Shown here in pieces: positions 9,127 to 16,213 of a stretch of 64,000 bases of DNA. Position numbers and translations under genes: made by a program. The notes beneath the pieces were generated by a model. It saw only the letters and a list, made by a program, of their open reading frames with translations, did no database searches and was not told the origin of the DNA. The number at the start of each line of letters is the position of its first letter. The stretch's first letter is position 1. The DNA is from Actinomycetes bacterium (GTDB taxonomy: Bacteria; Actinomycetota; Acidimicrobiia; Acidimicrobiales; Ilumatobacteraceae), in contig BJGC01000003.1 in NCBI GenBank assembly GCA_014190235.1, forward strand, positions 1 through 64,000. The letters run 5' to 3'.

Positions 9127-9188
9127 TACAGGTCGCAAAGTATCTACAGCCCACAAATGTGGGTCCCCCAAAACGAAAGAGACACATC

Positions 9189-10106
9189 ATGAAGAAACAT
9201 TCTCAGTTCACAAGGATTGCAGTAGCCACTGGACTAGTGCTCAGTAGCAGTGCGGCAGTTCTTGGAGTCACAAGTTTTGCAAGTGCCAAAGGTGGTGCAT
9301 CAGCGCGACTTGCCGTGACAGCAACAACAGTCGTCGGACAACAGCCGATGAAGCACGGCGGCGGTCGTCAACACAGTCCAATGGGCGGCGCAGCAAAATC
9401 AGAGGCACTTGCCAAAGTACTCAACCTCACTGCAACCGAACTTCAGACACAACTCAAATCTGGTAAGTCACTTGCTGATATCGCCAAGACACAAAATGTG
9501 GCGATCAGTGCAGTCACTGCAGTTCTCGTTGCAGACTTCAAGACACACCTTGATGCAGAAGTTGCAAGTGGCGAACACACTCAGGCAGAAGCAACAGCAA
9601 AGTTAGCTGAGTTCACCGCACGAGTCACTGACATGGTGAACGGTGTTCGACCAACAGGTGGGCCAATGGGTGGTAAGCGTGGTCCAATGGGTGGTAATCA
9701 TGGCGGCGCAGCAAGATCAGAGGCACTTGCCAAAGTGCTCAACCTCACTGCAACCGAACTTCAGACACAACTCAAATCTGGTAAGTCACTTGCTGATATC
9801 GCCAAGACACAAAATGTGGCGATCAGTGCAGTCACTGCAGTTCTCGTTGCAGACTTCAAGACACACCTTGATGCAGAAGTTGCAAGTGGCGAACACACTC
9901 AGGCAGAAGCAACAGCAAAGTTAGCTGAGTTCACCGCACGAGTCACTGACATGGTGAACGGTGTTCGACCAACAGGTGGCCCAATGGGCGGCAAGCGTGG
10001 CGGCGGTCGTCAACACGGCCCACGCGGATTCGGTGGTCCCGGAATGTCAGGGTCACAAGCTCCAAGCATGAGCGGAACCGTTGACGGCGCTGCAATAAGC
10101 GCCTAA
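9189..10106 (+). CDS. Secreted protein with two near-identical 106-residue repeats
   Basis: The 305-residue product has a signal peptide (MKKH start, hydrophobic core, likely cleavage after Ala33 in SFASA). The mature part is a tandem duplication of a module made of a helical segment (ALAKVLNLTATELQTQLKSG, SLADIAKTQNVAISAV) and a Gly/Met-rich linker (GGPMGGKRG), ending in a Gly/His/Ser tail. The SLADIAK pattern is common in secreted proteins of unknown role in actinobacteria and firmicutes. The ATG at 9189 was chosen because the signal peptide begins there. It is divergent from the two-component genes, with the operator array between them, so it is probably their target. The function is unknown. 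Confidence 0.8.
   Translation: MKKHSQFTRIAVATGLVLSSSAAVLGVTSFASAKGGASARLAVTATTVVGQQPMKHGGGRQHSPMGGAAKSEALAKVLNLTATELQTQLKSGKSLADIAKTQNVAISAVTAVLVADFKTHLDAEVASGEHTQAEATAKLAEFTARVTDMVNGVRPTGGPMGGKRGPMGGNHGGAARSEALAKVLNLTATELQTQLKSGKSLADIAKTQNVAISAVTAVLVADFKTHLDAEVASGEHTQAEATAKLAEFTARVTDMVNGVRPTGGPMGGKRGGGRQHGPRGFGGPGMSGSQAPSMSGTVDGAAISA
9384..10000 (+). repeat. 318-bp tandem duplication inside the secreted protein gene
   Basis: The segments 9384-9682 and 9702-10000 are repeated at a period of 318 bp (106 codons). Over the first 270 or so bases only about two differences were seen, both early (aaaatc/aagatc and gtac/gtgc); the Gly-rich linkers differ slightly more. Synonymous sites are also identical, so the duplication is recent or kept uniform by recombination. 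The unit count could vary between strains. Confidence 0.85.
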
Positions 10107-10162
10107 ACAATCGAGTAGTTCAACAACTCAGCGGCAAGACGTCGCAATGTAGTTCCCCCCAA

Positions 10163-10203
10163 CAGACGACCGGCGCCCCATATTTGTGGGTGTCGGTTGT
10201 CTG
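10163..10203. terminator. Long hairpin between convergent genes
   Basis: The arms 10163-10180 and 10186-10203 pair over about 17 bp with three G-U pairs around the loop TATTT. It sits between the ends of the secreted protein gene and the STAS gene. There is no clear U-tract, so termination efficiency is uncertain. Confidence 0.5.
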
Positions 10204-10207
10204 GCGT

Positions 10208-10537
10208 TTACGGTGCAGCAATGCTGTGACGAACAATGACTGCCTTATCAAATCCGGTGATCATGAGTCGTTCTCGCAGTCGTGGCTCAGTGCACACGAC
10301 GACGACATCGCCACCGGCAGTACGCGCTTTGCCTGCAGCGCCCAGCAGTAGGCCAAGTGCAGCGTCGTCGAACGATTGTGCGCCGTCAAGATCAACAACA
10401 ACGATTGAGCCAATCGCATCCGAGAGCAGTCGAGTGATGGAATCAGCAAATCTGGGCAAAGTCGCAACATCAATGTCACCGCTGACGGATAACACTTGCT
10501 GTGCGCCTACTGCGCTGCGCCGGAGTGACAATTCCAT
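10208..10537 (-). CDS. STAS-domain protein (anti-sigma antagonist-like)
   Basis: The 109-residue single-domain protein matches the SpoIIAA/RsbV fold: an N-terminal GDID motif (20-23), then the VVVDLDG strand and the helix that normally starts with the phosphorylated serine. In family members the sequence is D-S-(S/T)-G; here it is D57-D58-A59-A60, so the usual phospho-acceptor is replaced by Asp. This suggests a protein that cannot be switched by a serine kinase and may be fixed in one state. It lies 14 bp after the tadE-like gene, so it is probably the last gene of the Tad operon. The partner is unknown. Confidence 0.75.
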   Translation of the reverse strand: MELSLRRSAVGAQQVLSVSGDIDVATLPRFADSITRLLSDAIGSIVVVDLDGAQSFDDAALGLLLGAAGKARTAGGDVVVVCTEPRLRERLMITGFDKAVIVRHSIAAP

Positions 10538-10551
10538 AAGAGCAATGTAGT

Positions 10552-10941
10552 TCAGTTTTGAGCAAGGAGTTCTTGAGGTTCTTGCAACATTGACGAAGAA
10601 CCCCGAATGGTGACGGTTGGTAGTAGACCTGAGAGCAAGGCGAGGCTAATGCGGTGCTGCCAGGACACTGAGACGGTGACAAGATCATCGTCCACTGTGG
10701 TAACAACATCGGCCTTGGCGCCAAGTGTGCGGTGAACTAACTCGGTCGCACTCGCCCCTGGATCTGGCGCAGTGGAGGCTCCGCGAACTGCAATTCTTGA
10801 TACTTCGAGTGCTCGAAAATGATCAGTCATAATGATCGCAATTTGAAAAAGTGCAAAACTCACACACACCACAAGGGGCAAGAGTAAAGCAAACTCGACA
10901 GTTGCCTGACCACGCTCCTTCTGACGCGGTTGTCGTGACAT
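10552..10941 (-). CDS. TadE-like minor pilin / pseudopilin
   Basis: The 129-residue protein starts with a short basic leader followed by RGQATVEFALLLPLVV (about residues 10-25), the TadE signature of a type IV prepilin-like site and hydrophobic helix. TadE-like proteins are minor components of Flp pili. The ATG at 10941 overlaps the stop of the upstream gene (TGATG). The rest is a small extracytoplasmic beta-rich domain. Confidence 0.8.
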   Translation of the reverse strand: MSRQPRQKERGQATVEFALLLPLVVCVSFALFQIAIIMTDHFRALEVSRIAVRGASTAPDPGASATELVHRTLGAKADVVTTVDDDLVTVSVSWQHRISLALLSGLLPTVTIRGSSSMLQEPQELLAQN

Positions 10942-11153
10942 CAAAATGCGTTAGTTGCTCGATCAACGATGGTGTCAATGATGCTGTCAAAAAGTGAGCC
11001 GATTTTTCCGCCACCACCACCCGATGTTGCCCACGTGATAACAAGGATCGCGATGACTGCTGCGACCAACAAGATGAGTGCGTACTCAGTAGTGGCTTGA
11101 CCACGTTGTGACAATGAAGTCCGCAGACGTGTGTAAAACATAAGTAGATGCAT
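10941..11153 (-). CDS. DUF4244-type small pilin-like protein
   Basis: The 70-residue protein carries SQRGQATTEYALILLVAA (about 15-32), a prepilin cleavage-like motif plus one transmembrane helix, then a Gly run and a short amphipathic tail (SLFDSIIDTIVDRATN). This matches the DUF4244 family found in actinobacterial tad loci, a candidate major Flp-like pilin. Its ATG overlaps the tadC stop by one base. An internal ATG at 11141 is possible. Confidence 0.78.
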   Translation of the reverse strand: MHLLMFYTRLRTSLSQRGQATTEYALILLVAAVIAILVITWATSGGGGGKIGSLFDSIIDTIVDRATNAF

Positions 11154-11653
11154 TAGTTGCCTTTCGTAGTAACGATTGTTGAGGGTGGGGAATTAACGTG
11201 TAGTGATGACACGGCGTGACCCACGAGTGGAATAATGCTGAGCAAAATAAAAGAAGGCAAGGTGCAAAACACCAACGGAAACGTCAATCGCACTGGTAAT
11301 CGTCTGATTTCAGTATCAAGTCGTCGACTGCGCTGTGAACGTGCTTCGTCACTCAGACGCTCAACAACAGATATGACGGGTAAACCGTCAAGTGTTGCAC
11401 TGCGTAGAATATCGACAAGCGGAATCGCCTGTGCTCCAAAAATGACGGAGAGTTGTGGCAAAACATCGCTAAGGGGCTCACCCATGTCTAGGCGGTGGGT
11501 AACGGCGTGAATATGTGTTGCGATATCAGACGGCAGCAGTCTCTGGCTGATCGCGAGCGCTTCTGAGATGTCAAGACCTGCGCGAATAGTAACAACGATG
11601 ATGTCAACAAGATTATGAAATGCTTGGTCTCGAGAAACGAGATGACGCTTCAT
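11153..11653 (-). CDS. TadC-like pilus inner-membrane platform protein
   Basis: The 166-residue protein has the T2SSF/TadC core: an N-terminal helical domain (IIVVTIRAGLDISEALAIS, HRLDMGEPLSDVLPQL) and two C-terminal membrane segments (RLTFPLVFCTLPSFILLSII). It forms the platform that couples the ATPase to pilus assembly. The start at 11653 is set by an ATGA overlap with the tadB stop; longer frames upstream are shadow sequence. It is shorter than proteobacterial TadC because the actinobacterial forms carry only one T2SSF domain. Confidence 0.82.
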   Translation of the reverse strand: MKRHLVSRDQAFHNLVDIIVVTIRAGLDISEALAISQRLLPSDIATHIHAVTHRLDMGEPLSDVLPQLSVIFGAQAIPLVDILRSATLDGLPVISVVERLSDEARSQRSRRLDTEIRRLPVRLTFPLVFCTLPSFILLSIIPLVGHAVSSLHVNSPPSTIVTTKGN

Positions 11654-12369
11654 ATGATTGCAGCCGTTGTGTGATGAATCCAACGCCATCCGACATAGTT
11701 GAGCGCGATGCCGACCAGCAGGATAAAGAAAAGTCCCGGCGAAGAAAGAAAATAACTCACTCCAGTTCCAGAAAATGTAGACAAGACAAGACTCGCGACA
11801 GGGAGAACCGTCAGAACTTGCGCAGACAAGCGCGCCTGCGATGTTGCGACGCGCAAGTCTTGGACGTATGCCCAGCGGTCGCGATGCGAACGAGATGCAC
11901 GCTCGAGTGCTGCCGGAACAAATGAGCCACCCACATGAGCAACACACAGCGCAGTCGCTGCACGTGCGAGCGCAGGGTGATCCCAGTCGCAGTGTTCGTG
12001 TAATGCTTGTGGAACGTTTCCGTTGATGCGTGCTCGGTGAGCCACGTGTTGCCAGTGTTGTGACATGGGAGCACACTGTTCGACGGCCGTACAAAAGGCC
12101 TCAACGTTGGAAGCACCCAAACGTATACGCCGCGCAACGTCGTCAAGAAACTGTGCGATGTCGGATTCGTCGCAGACAGTCGACGCCACGGGTTGCCGTC
12201 TCAGTATTGCGGTGAGAGACCTGCGGGGAGAAGTGTCTTTTGTTGTCGGCGACTTAGTAAGCAGATTGTTTGGCGCAAGTCGAGCCCGCATCCGCCGCCT
12301 GTCACACCACACAAAAAATGGGTATGCCGTGAGGAGCATCACCGAGGCAAAGATTTCTAGGAACATCAT
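11650..12369 (-). CDS. TadB-like pilus inner-membrane platform protein
   Basis: The 239-residue protein starts with a membrane helix (FLEIFASVMLLTAYPFFVW), then a long basic cytosolic part, then the T2SSF-type domain (ATALCVAHVGGSFVPAALE, RVATSQARLSAQVLTVLPV) and C-terminal membrane segments. It pairs with TadC as the assembly platform. The double ATG at 12367-12369 was chosen because the helix begins there; an upstream extension overlaps tadA. The gap to tadA is 19 bp. Confidence 0.8.
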   Translation of the reverse strand: MMFLEIFASVMLLTAYPFFVWCDRRRMRARLAPNNLLTKSPTTKDTSPRRSLTAILRRQPVASTVCDESDIAQFLDDVARRIRLGASNVEAFCTAVEQCAPMSQHWQHVAHRARINGNVPQALHEHCDWDHPALARAATALCVAHVGGSFVPAALERASRSHRDRWAYVQDLRVATSQARLSAQVLTVLPVASLVLSTFSGTGVSYFLSSPGLFFILLVGIALNYVGWRWIHHTTAAII

Positions 12370-12388
12370 CTGAAAGAACCTTTCATTT

Positions 12389-13474
12389 CTATCGCTCGCG
12401 GAACTGTCCGACGAATGCTCCGTTGTGCACAATAAGTCGATGTTGATCATCATTTTTTGACAACTCAACAATGTCAGTGATGTGTCGTGATCCTTTATTG
12501 GTTTTACCGAGATGTATCACGACATCGATGGCATTATAAATAAGGTGACGAACTGCCATGATGTCAATATTGGGGACAGCACGCAAGAACATTGTCTCGA
12601 GTCGCGTCATGGTATTTGCGACACCATTGCTGTGCACGCTTGTCCATGATCCGTCGTGCCCAGTGCTGAGCGCGGTCAACATGTCTACAACTTCGTCGCC
12701 TCGGACTTCTCCAACTATTAATCGGTCTGGTCGCAACCTAAGCGCGGTACGAACTAAATGATCGAGCCCAATGGCACCGACATGTTCAGAGTTTTCGGGA
12801 CGAGCCTCAAGACGCACAACGTGTGGTTGTTGAATGCGCAATTCGGCTGTGTCTTCAATGGTGACTACTCTGTCTCGCGGATTGATGAGTGTGCCGAGCG
12901 ACGCCATAAGCGAAGTTTTGCCCGATGATGTTGGGCCAGACACAACAACATTGAGCCGAGCGTCGACAATGTATTGAAGTACATCTGCAATTGCGTCATC
13001 ACAAAAGGCGGCGATTGGCAAAACCGCATCACTGAATCGGCGAATGCACAACACTCCGCCATCAACTGCAATTGGTGGAATCACAGCACATACTCGCGCC
13101 CCACTTGGGAGTCGTGTCTCTACTGTGGGCGAGATGTGGTCAATGCGTCTTCCGGCACGACGAAGAAGGCGCTCAACGATGACGTCGAATTGTCCGGGAG
13201 CAAGTGGCTCTGTAGCCCGGATACCGTCGGCGTCTTCGACCCATACATGGCGACCACTCACGACCATGACTTCATGGATGGCAGGATCATCAACATATCG
13301 TTGTAGTGCACCAAGCCCTGTGATGTCGGCAAGAACTTCGTTAATAATTTGCTGACGCGATTCTGCAGTGCTCAGTGGAGAAATTCGTCGCATGACAGGT
13401 TCGGCATTTTGTTCGGGATGTCCGTCTGCAGCGATTAATGCCTCGCGTAATTGTTCAACCAATGAACTGTGCAT
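12389..13474 (-). CDS. tadA: TadA/CpaF-family secretion ATPase
   Basis: The 361-residue GspE/VirB11-type ATPase powers Flp/Tad pilus assembly. Walker A is at 180-187 (GPTSSGKT), the Asp box precedes RIQQPHVVRLEARPE, and the Walker B/His box region reads LRPDRLIVGEVRG and GSWTSVHSN. An N-terminal domain with VDDPAIHEVMV fits CpaF. It is in the order cpaE-like, tadA, tadB, tadC, DUF4244, tadE. No prepilin peptidase is in the window. Confidence 0.92.
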   Translation of the reverse strand: MHSSLVEQLREALIAADGHPEQNAEPVMRRISPLSTAESRQQIINEVLADITGLGALQRYVDDPAIHEVMVVSGRHVWVEDADGIRATEPLAPGQFDVIVERLLRRAGRRIDHISPTVETRLPSGARVCAVIPPIAVDGGVLCIRRFSDAVLPIAAFCDDAIADVLQYIVDARLNVVVSGPTSSGKTSLMASLGTLINPRDRVVTIEDTAELRIQQPHVVRLEARPENSEHVGAIGLDHLVRTALRLRPDRLIVGEVRGDEVVDMLTALSTGHDGSWTSVHSNGVANTMTRLETMFLRAVPNIDIMAVRHLIYNAIDVVIHLGKTNKGSRHITDIVELSKNDDQHRLIVHNGAFVGQFRER

Positions 13475-13479
13475 CGGTG

Positions 13480-14115
13480 TTAGTCCAGAGGCAGATGACG
13501 TTGAAGTAACTGAGGCAATCGACTCGCCAAAAGTCCAGCATCGACTGCGCGCGAGATGGCTGATTCAAAAGGGATATTGGCCACGACAGGAAGAGACAAA
13601 ACAGATGCGATGTCTTTGCTTGTTAATGCCCGGCCAGGTTCTTCTATCAGCACGATTCCGTCGGGCCGTTGGCCGTTGATAGCTCTGCGCAATGACATGT
13701 AACACGGACGTGTCACAAGGAGCGATCGTTGGGATCGTTCGTGCATCTCTGGAGGTACTGGGCGCGTGCCAGCGTCAATAACAACAGGCATTGGCAAAGA
13801 GAGAAGAACATCAGTGAGATCGCTCCAACGCGGATTGCCGTTGACACGGTCACAACCCTGGTGAATAACAACGAGTCCATTGTCAGCGGATGACCCAAGC
13901 AGTAGTAATGATTCACCGTCGGCAGTGCTGTCTTGATCGAGCCACTCGTTTATGCCTGGCCCTGGTGGTTCGGCCATGCCAAGTGCAGCAGGAGCGTCTC
14001 CACAAAGATCTATCAGCACTGCGCGACCACTGCTGCGCGCCAAAGCAAGAGCAGTTGCCGCCGCTGTCACCGTGGTGCCACTCCCACCTTTGTGCGAATA
14101 AAAAAGATGTATCAC
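13480..14115 (-). CDS. CpaE/MinD-like P-loop ATPase of the Tad locus
   Basis: The 211-residue protein has a deviant Walker A at about 8-15 (HKGGSGTT) and the switch region VLIDLCGD, placing it in the ParA/MinD superfamily. It lacks the receiver-like N-terminal domain of full CpaE. CpaE-type proteins position Tad secretion machines. It is the first gene of the Tad operon, 5 bp before tadA. The DUG-type motifs beyond the P-loop are weakly conserved (VVIDAGTRP). Confidence 0.8.
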   Translation of the reverse strand: MIHLFYSHKGGSGTTVTAAATALALARSSGRAVLIDLCGDAPAALGMAEPPGPGINEWLDQDSTADGESLLLLGSSADNGLVVIHQGCDRVNGNPRWSDLTDVLLSLPMPVVIDAGTRPVPPEMHERSQRSLLVTRPCYMSLRRAINGQRPDGIVLIEEPGRALTSKDIASVLSLPVVANIPFESAISRAVDAGLLASRLPQLLQRHLPLD

Positions 14116-14174
14116 GTGTTTCCCCTCGTCTCCTGAAAGACGAAATGTGTGCCGTGCTGAAGAAGTAAGGAAAC

Positions 14175-15146
14175 CTAAAGCGTGATCTCGTTGCGCAGAA
14201 CCAGTCCCTTTGCATGACGTGCCACATTGTCAATAAAAATCAATGCAGCACGATGATGGGACTGGGGAGTCGTTGCTGAGTTGTGTGGCGTGATGATCAC
14301 ATTCGGCATGTCCCACAGGGCGCTTTGCGTGGGAAGTGGCTCAACTTCAAAGACATCAAGACCTGCACCACCGAGATGCCCTGTTTGCAATGCCGAGACA
14401 AGTGCTTGCTCGTCAACCAACTCTCCTCGCCCGACATTAATGAAGCACGCGCCAGGTTTCATTTTCGCAATAACTTCTGCATTAATAATGTGGCGAGTGT
14501 CTGCATTAAGCGGTAGTGCTATCACTATCCAGTCGGCATCATGTAAGACAACGTGCAATTGGGCCAACGAATATGTTGGACATGGCTCATCGCCTTGCGG
14601 AGTGCGCCGACACGCAATGACATTCATATCGAGAGCCTGAGACAATCGCACCACCTCTTGACCAATTGCCCCTAATCCGATGACAGCAATTGTTGCTCCG
14701 GAAAGTTCTTGAAAACTTCGCTGTTGCCATTCATGACGCTCTTGTGCTCGTTGCCATTCGGGCAAATCACGACTGAGGGCGAGCATGTACATGACAACGG
14801 TTTGAGCAATCGAGGACGACGACGCGCCTGCAGAGTTTGTAATGCGGACTCCACGCTCCAGCATTGTTTGAAAAACGGGGCTGTCAACTCCAGCCGAAAA
14901 AGTATGCAACCACTCTAAGTTTTTTGCTTTCAAAATAGAGATCATCATTTCTCGAGTGCGCGCTGGCCACACATCTCCAGAAAAAAACGCAGTTGTTATT
15001 CGGTCAAGAGTTTTTTCAGCAAACGGTTCGGCGGAGGTGAGTAAAATGGGCTCAATTGTGGGATCGGCCTGCAACAGATCTGCCCCATAGCTATGCCACA
15101 CTGTGTCGCTGACAAACATCACGTGCGATTCTGGGTTGTGCACCAT
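14175..15146 (-). CDS. D-2-hydroxyacid dehydrogenase
   Basis: The 323-residue NAD-dependent enzyme reduces 2-oxo acids or oxidises D-2-hydroxyacids. The Rossmann motif GLGAIG is at 157-162, and the catalytic set Arg240 (NVGRGELVDE), Glu269 (DVFEVEP) and His288 (ITPHNSA) is complete. The substrate cannot be told; glyoxylate/hydroxypyruvate-type reductases share these features. It is separated from the Tad operon by about 60 bp and from the divergent surface protein by about 105 bp. Confidence 0.9.
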   Translation of the reverse strand: MVHNPESHVMFVSDTVWHSYGADLLQADPTIEPILLTSAEPFAEKTLDRITTAFFSGDVWPARTREMMISILKAKNLEWLHTFSAGVDSPVFQTMLERGVRITNSAGASSSSIAQTVVMYMLALSRDLPEWQRAQERHEWQQRSFQELSGATIAVIGLGAIGQEVVRLSQALDMNVIACRRTPQGDEPCPTYSLAQLHVVLHDADWIVIALPLNADTRHIINAEVIAKMKPGACFINVGRGELVDEQALVSALQTGHLGGAGLDVFEVEPLPTQSALWDMPNVIITPHNSATTPQSHHRAALIFIDNVARHAKGLVLRNEITL

Positions 15147-15218
15147 GGCTTTATGTTACGAAGTTTTTCATATTAGGAATGGGCCCATGATGCTTGCCGC
15201 TGTCCCTGCCATCTGGTC

Positions 15219-15246
15219 TTGCGGGGGGGGGTAGTGCTACTAGGGT
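15219..15246 (+). promoter_or_regulatory. Possible promoter with a G9 tract in its spacer
   Basis: TTGCGG (15219-15224) and TAGGGT (15241-15246) are 16 bp apart and end 6 bp before the ATG at 15253. A run of nine G (15223-15231) fills the start of the spacer. Such tracts change length by slippage and can alter promoter spacing, giving on/off expression. Both boxes are weak matches, so the promoter itself is tentative; the tract is certain. Confidence 0.35.
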
Positions 15247-15252
15247 ACGGAC

Positions 15253-16128
15253 ATGTTCAAAACGAAGAAATCCCAGGTTCGTATCCGGTCGACTCATTTT
15301 GGGGCATTGATGCTGACCGCAGGTGTCATTGTCGGTATCGCAATTGGTGGTGTTGGAGGTGTCATTGCTGTGTCGTCATCGTCGTCAAAGATTGTGGCAT
15401 GTGCTAATAAGACCACCGGAGCAATGAGATATTCCACGTCTGGAAGATGCACTAAAACCGAGACAAAAGTATCGTGGAATCTGGCAGGCACGAACGGCAC
15501 AGCCGGAGCAAAAGGTGAGACGGGTACTGCTGGCACGAACGGCACGAACGGCACGAACGGCACAAACGGCACAAATGCGACTGTGGCGATCACACAACTA
15601 TCAACGTGCGGTGTTGGCGGCACATCGTTGTGCAAAGTTGGAGCAGTCGGACCTGGTAGCGGGTTTATTTTCTTTGTTGACTATAACGATCAATACACGG
15701 GGTTTGATTATTTGGAAGCAGCACCGTCTAGCTGTGAGGGAACCGGAAAGCAGTGGTCATCAGATACCACTAATTCGCTTGTCGCAGTCACTGGATGGGC
15801 GGGGCGGGCTGTGGGTGCGGGGAAGGCAAACTCAGCGGCAATGATTGCCAGTGGTGCCACGTCGTATGTGGGGGACAGATCAGGTGCCGCATTTTTTGCT
15901 GAAGCCTCAACGTGTGGATTAAAGGACGATTGGTTTTTGGGATCACTTGGCGAGATGAAGTTGATGTCTGACAATCTTCAGGGTGTTGGTGGTTTTGCCG
16001 CTGGCGGCTATTGGAGTTCTTCTGAGAGCAGCGCGAACGGCGCGTGGTATCAGGGTTTCGACTTCGGGGCTCAGTTCAGCGCCGGCAAGGTCAACGTCGT
16101 CTACGTGCGTCCAGTGCGGGCTTTCTGA
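15253..16128 (+). CDS. Surface-type protein with collagen-like repeats and DUF1566/C-lectin-like variable C-terminus
   Basis: The 291-residue protein has an N-terminal membrane anchor or uncleaved signal (about 18-42), a small Cys-containing segment, a collagen-like Gly-Thr-Asn stretch (about 76-108) and a C-terminal domain of the DUF1566/Lcl type. The end reads GGYWSSSE, then AWYQGFDFG, then YVRPVRAF, the layout of C-type-lectin-fold targets of diversity-generating retroelements. Codons 259-284 are mostly NNC, unlike the preceding codons. It probably displays a ligand-binding domain on the cell surface. No reverse transcriptase or template repeat is seen in the window, so the retroelement link is inference. 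Confidence 0.75.
   Translation: MFKTKKSQVRIRSTHFGALMLTAGVIVGIAIGGVGGVIAVSSSSSKIVACANKTTGAMRYSTSGRCTKTETKVSWNLAGTNGTAGAKGETGTAGTNGTNGTNGTNGTNATVAITQLSTCGVGGTSLCKVGAVGPGSGFIFFVDYNDQYTGFDYLEAAPSSCEGTGKQWSSDTTNSLVAVTGWAGRAVGAGKANSAAMIASGATSYVGDRSGAAFFAEASTCGLKDDWFLGSLGEMKLMSDNLQGVGGFAAGGYWSSSESSANGAWYQGFDFGAQFSAGKVNVVYVRPVRAF
15532..15576 (+). repeat. 9-bp tandem repeats coding Gly-Thr-Asn
   Basis: Five units of GGCACGAAC or close variants lie head to tail (15532, 15541, 15550, 15559, 15568). They encode collagen-like G-X-Y triplets. The exact early copies suggest unit-number change by slippage. Confidence 0.85.
16003..16125 (+). other. Candidate retroelement variable region (VR)
   Basis: This segment codes residues 251-291. 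In codons 259-284, 16 of 26 end in C with changing first and second bases (AGC, AAC, GGC, TTC, GAC, GCC, GTC, TAC), as expected if a template of AAC codons had been mutated at its adenines. In the 14 codons just before it only two end in C. The invariant end (YVRPVRAF) and the hairpin 27 bp after the stop fit known target layouts. No template repeat is visible. Confidence 0.5.
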
Positions 16129-16151
16129 TCTATTTTTCTATTTTTCTATTT

Positions 16152-16184
16152 AAATTTTTTCTGCCGCCAGGCAGAAAAAATTTT
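16152..16184. terminator. Perfect 14-bp hairpin with U-tract
   Basis: The arms 16152-16165 and 16170-16183 pair perfectly around the loop GCCA and are flanked by A and T runs. It can act as an intrinsic terminator for the surface protein gene and, from the other side, for the sigma factor gene. In retroelement targets a hairpin after the variable region also promotes retargeting, so it may have a second role. Confidence 0.75.
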
Positions 16185-16213
16185 TTTGAGAATTGATCCT
16201 CATCAAAGCAAAT

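Noticed and set aside
15294-15635. A 113-residue Val/Pro-rich frame on the minus strand
   Set aside because: It is the complement of the collagen-like repeats and has no supporting signal.
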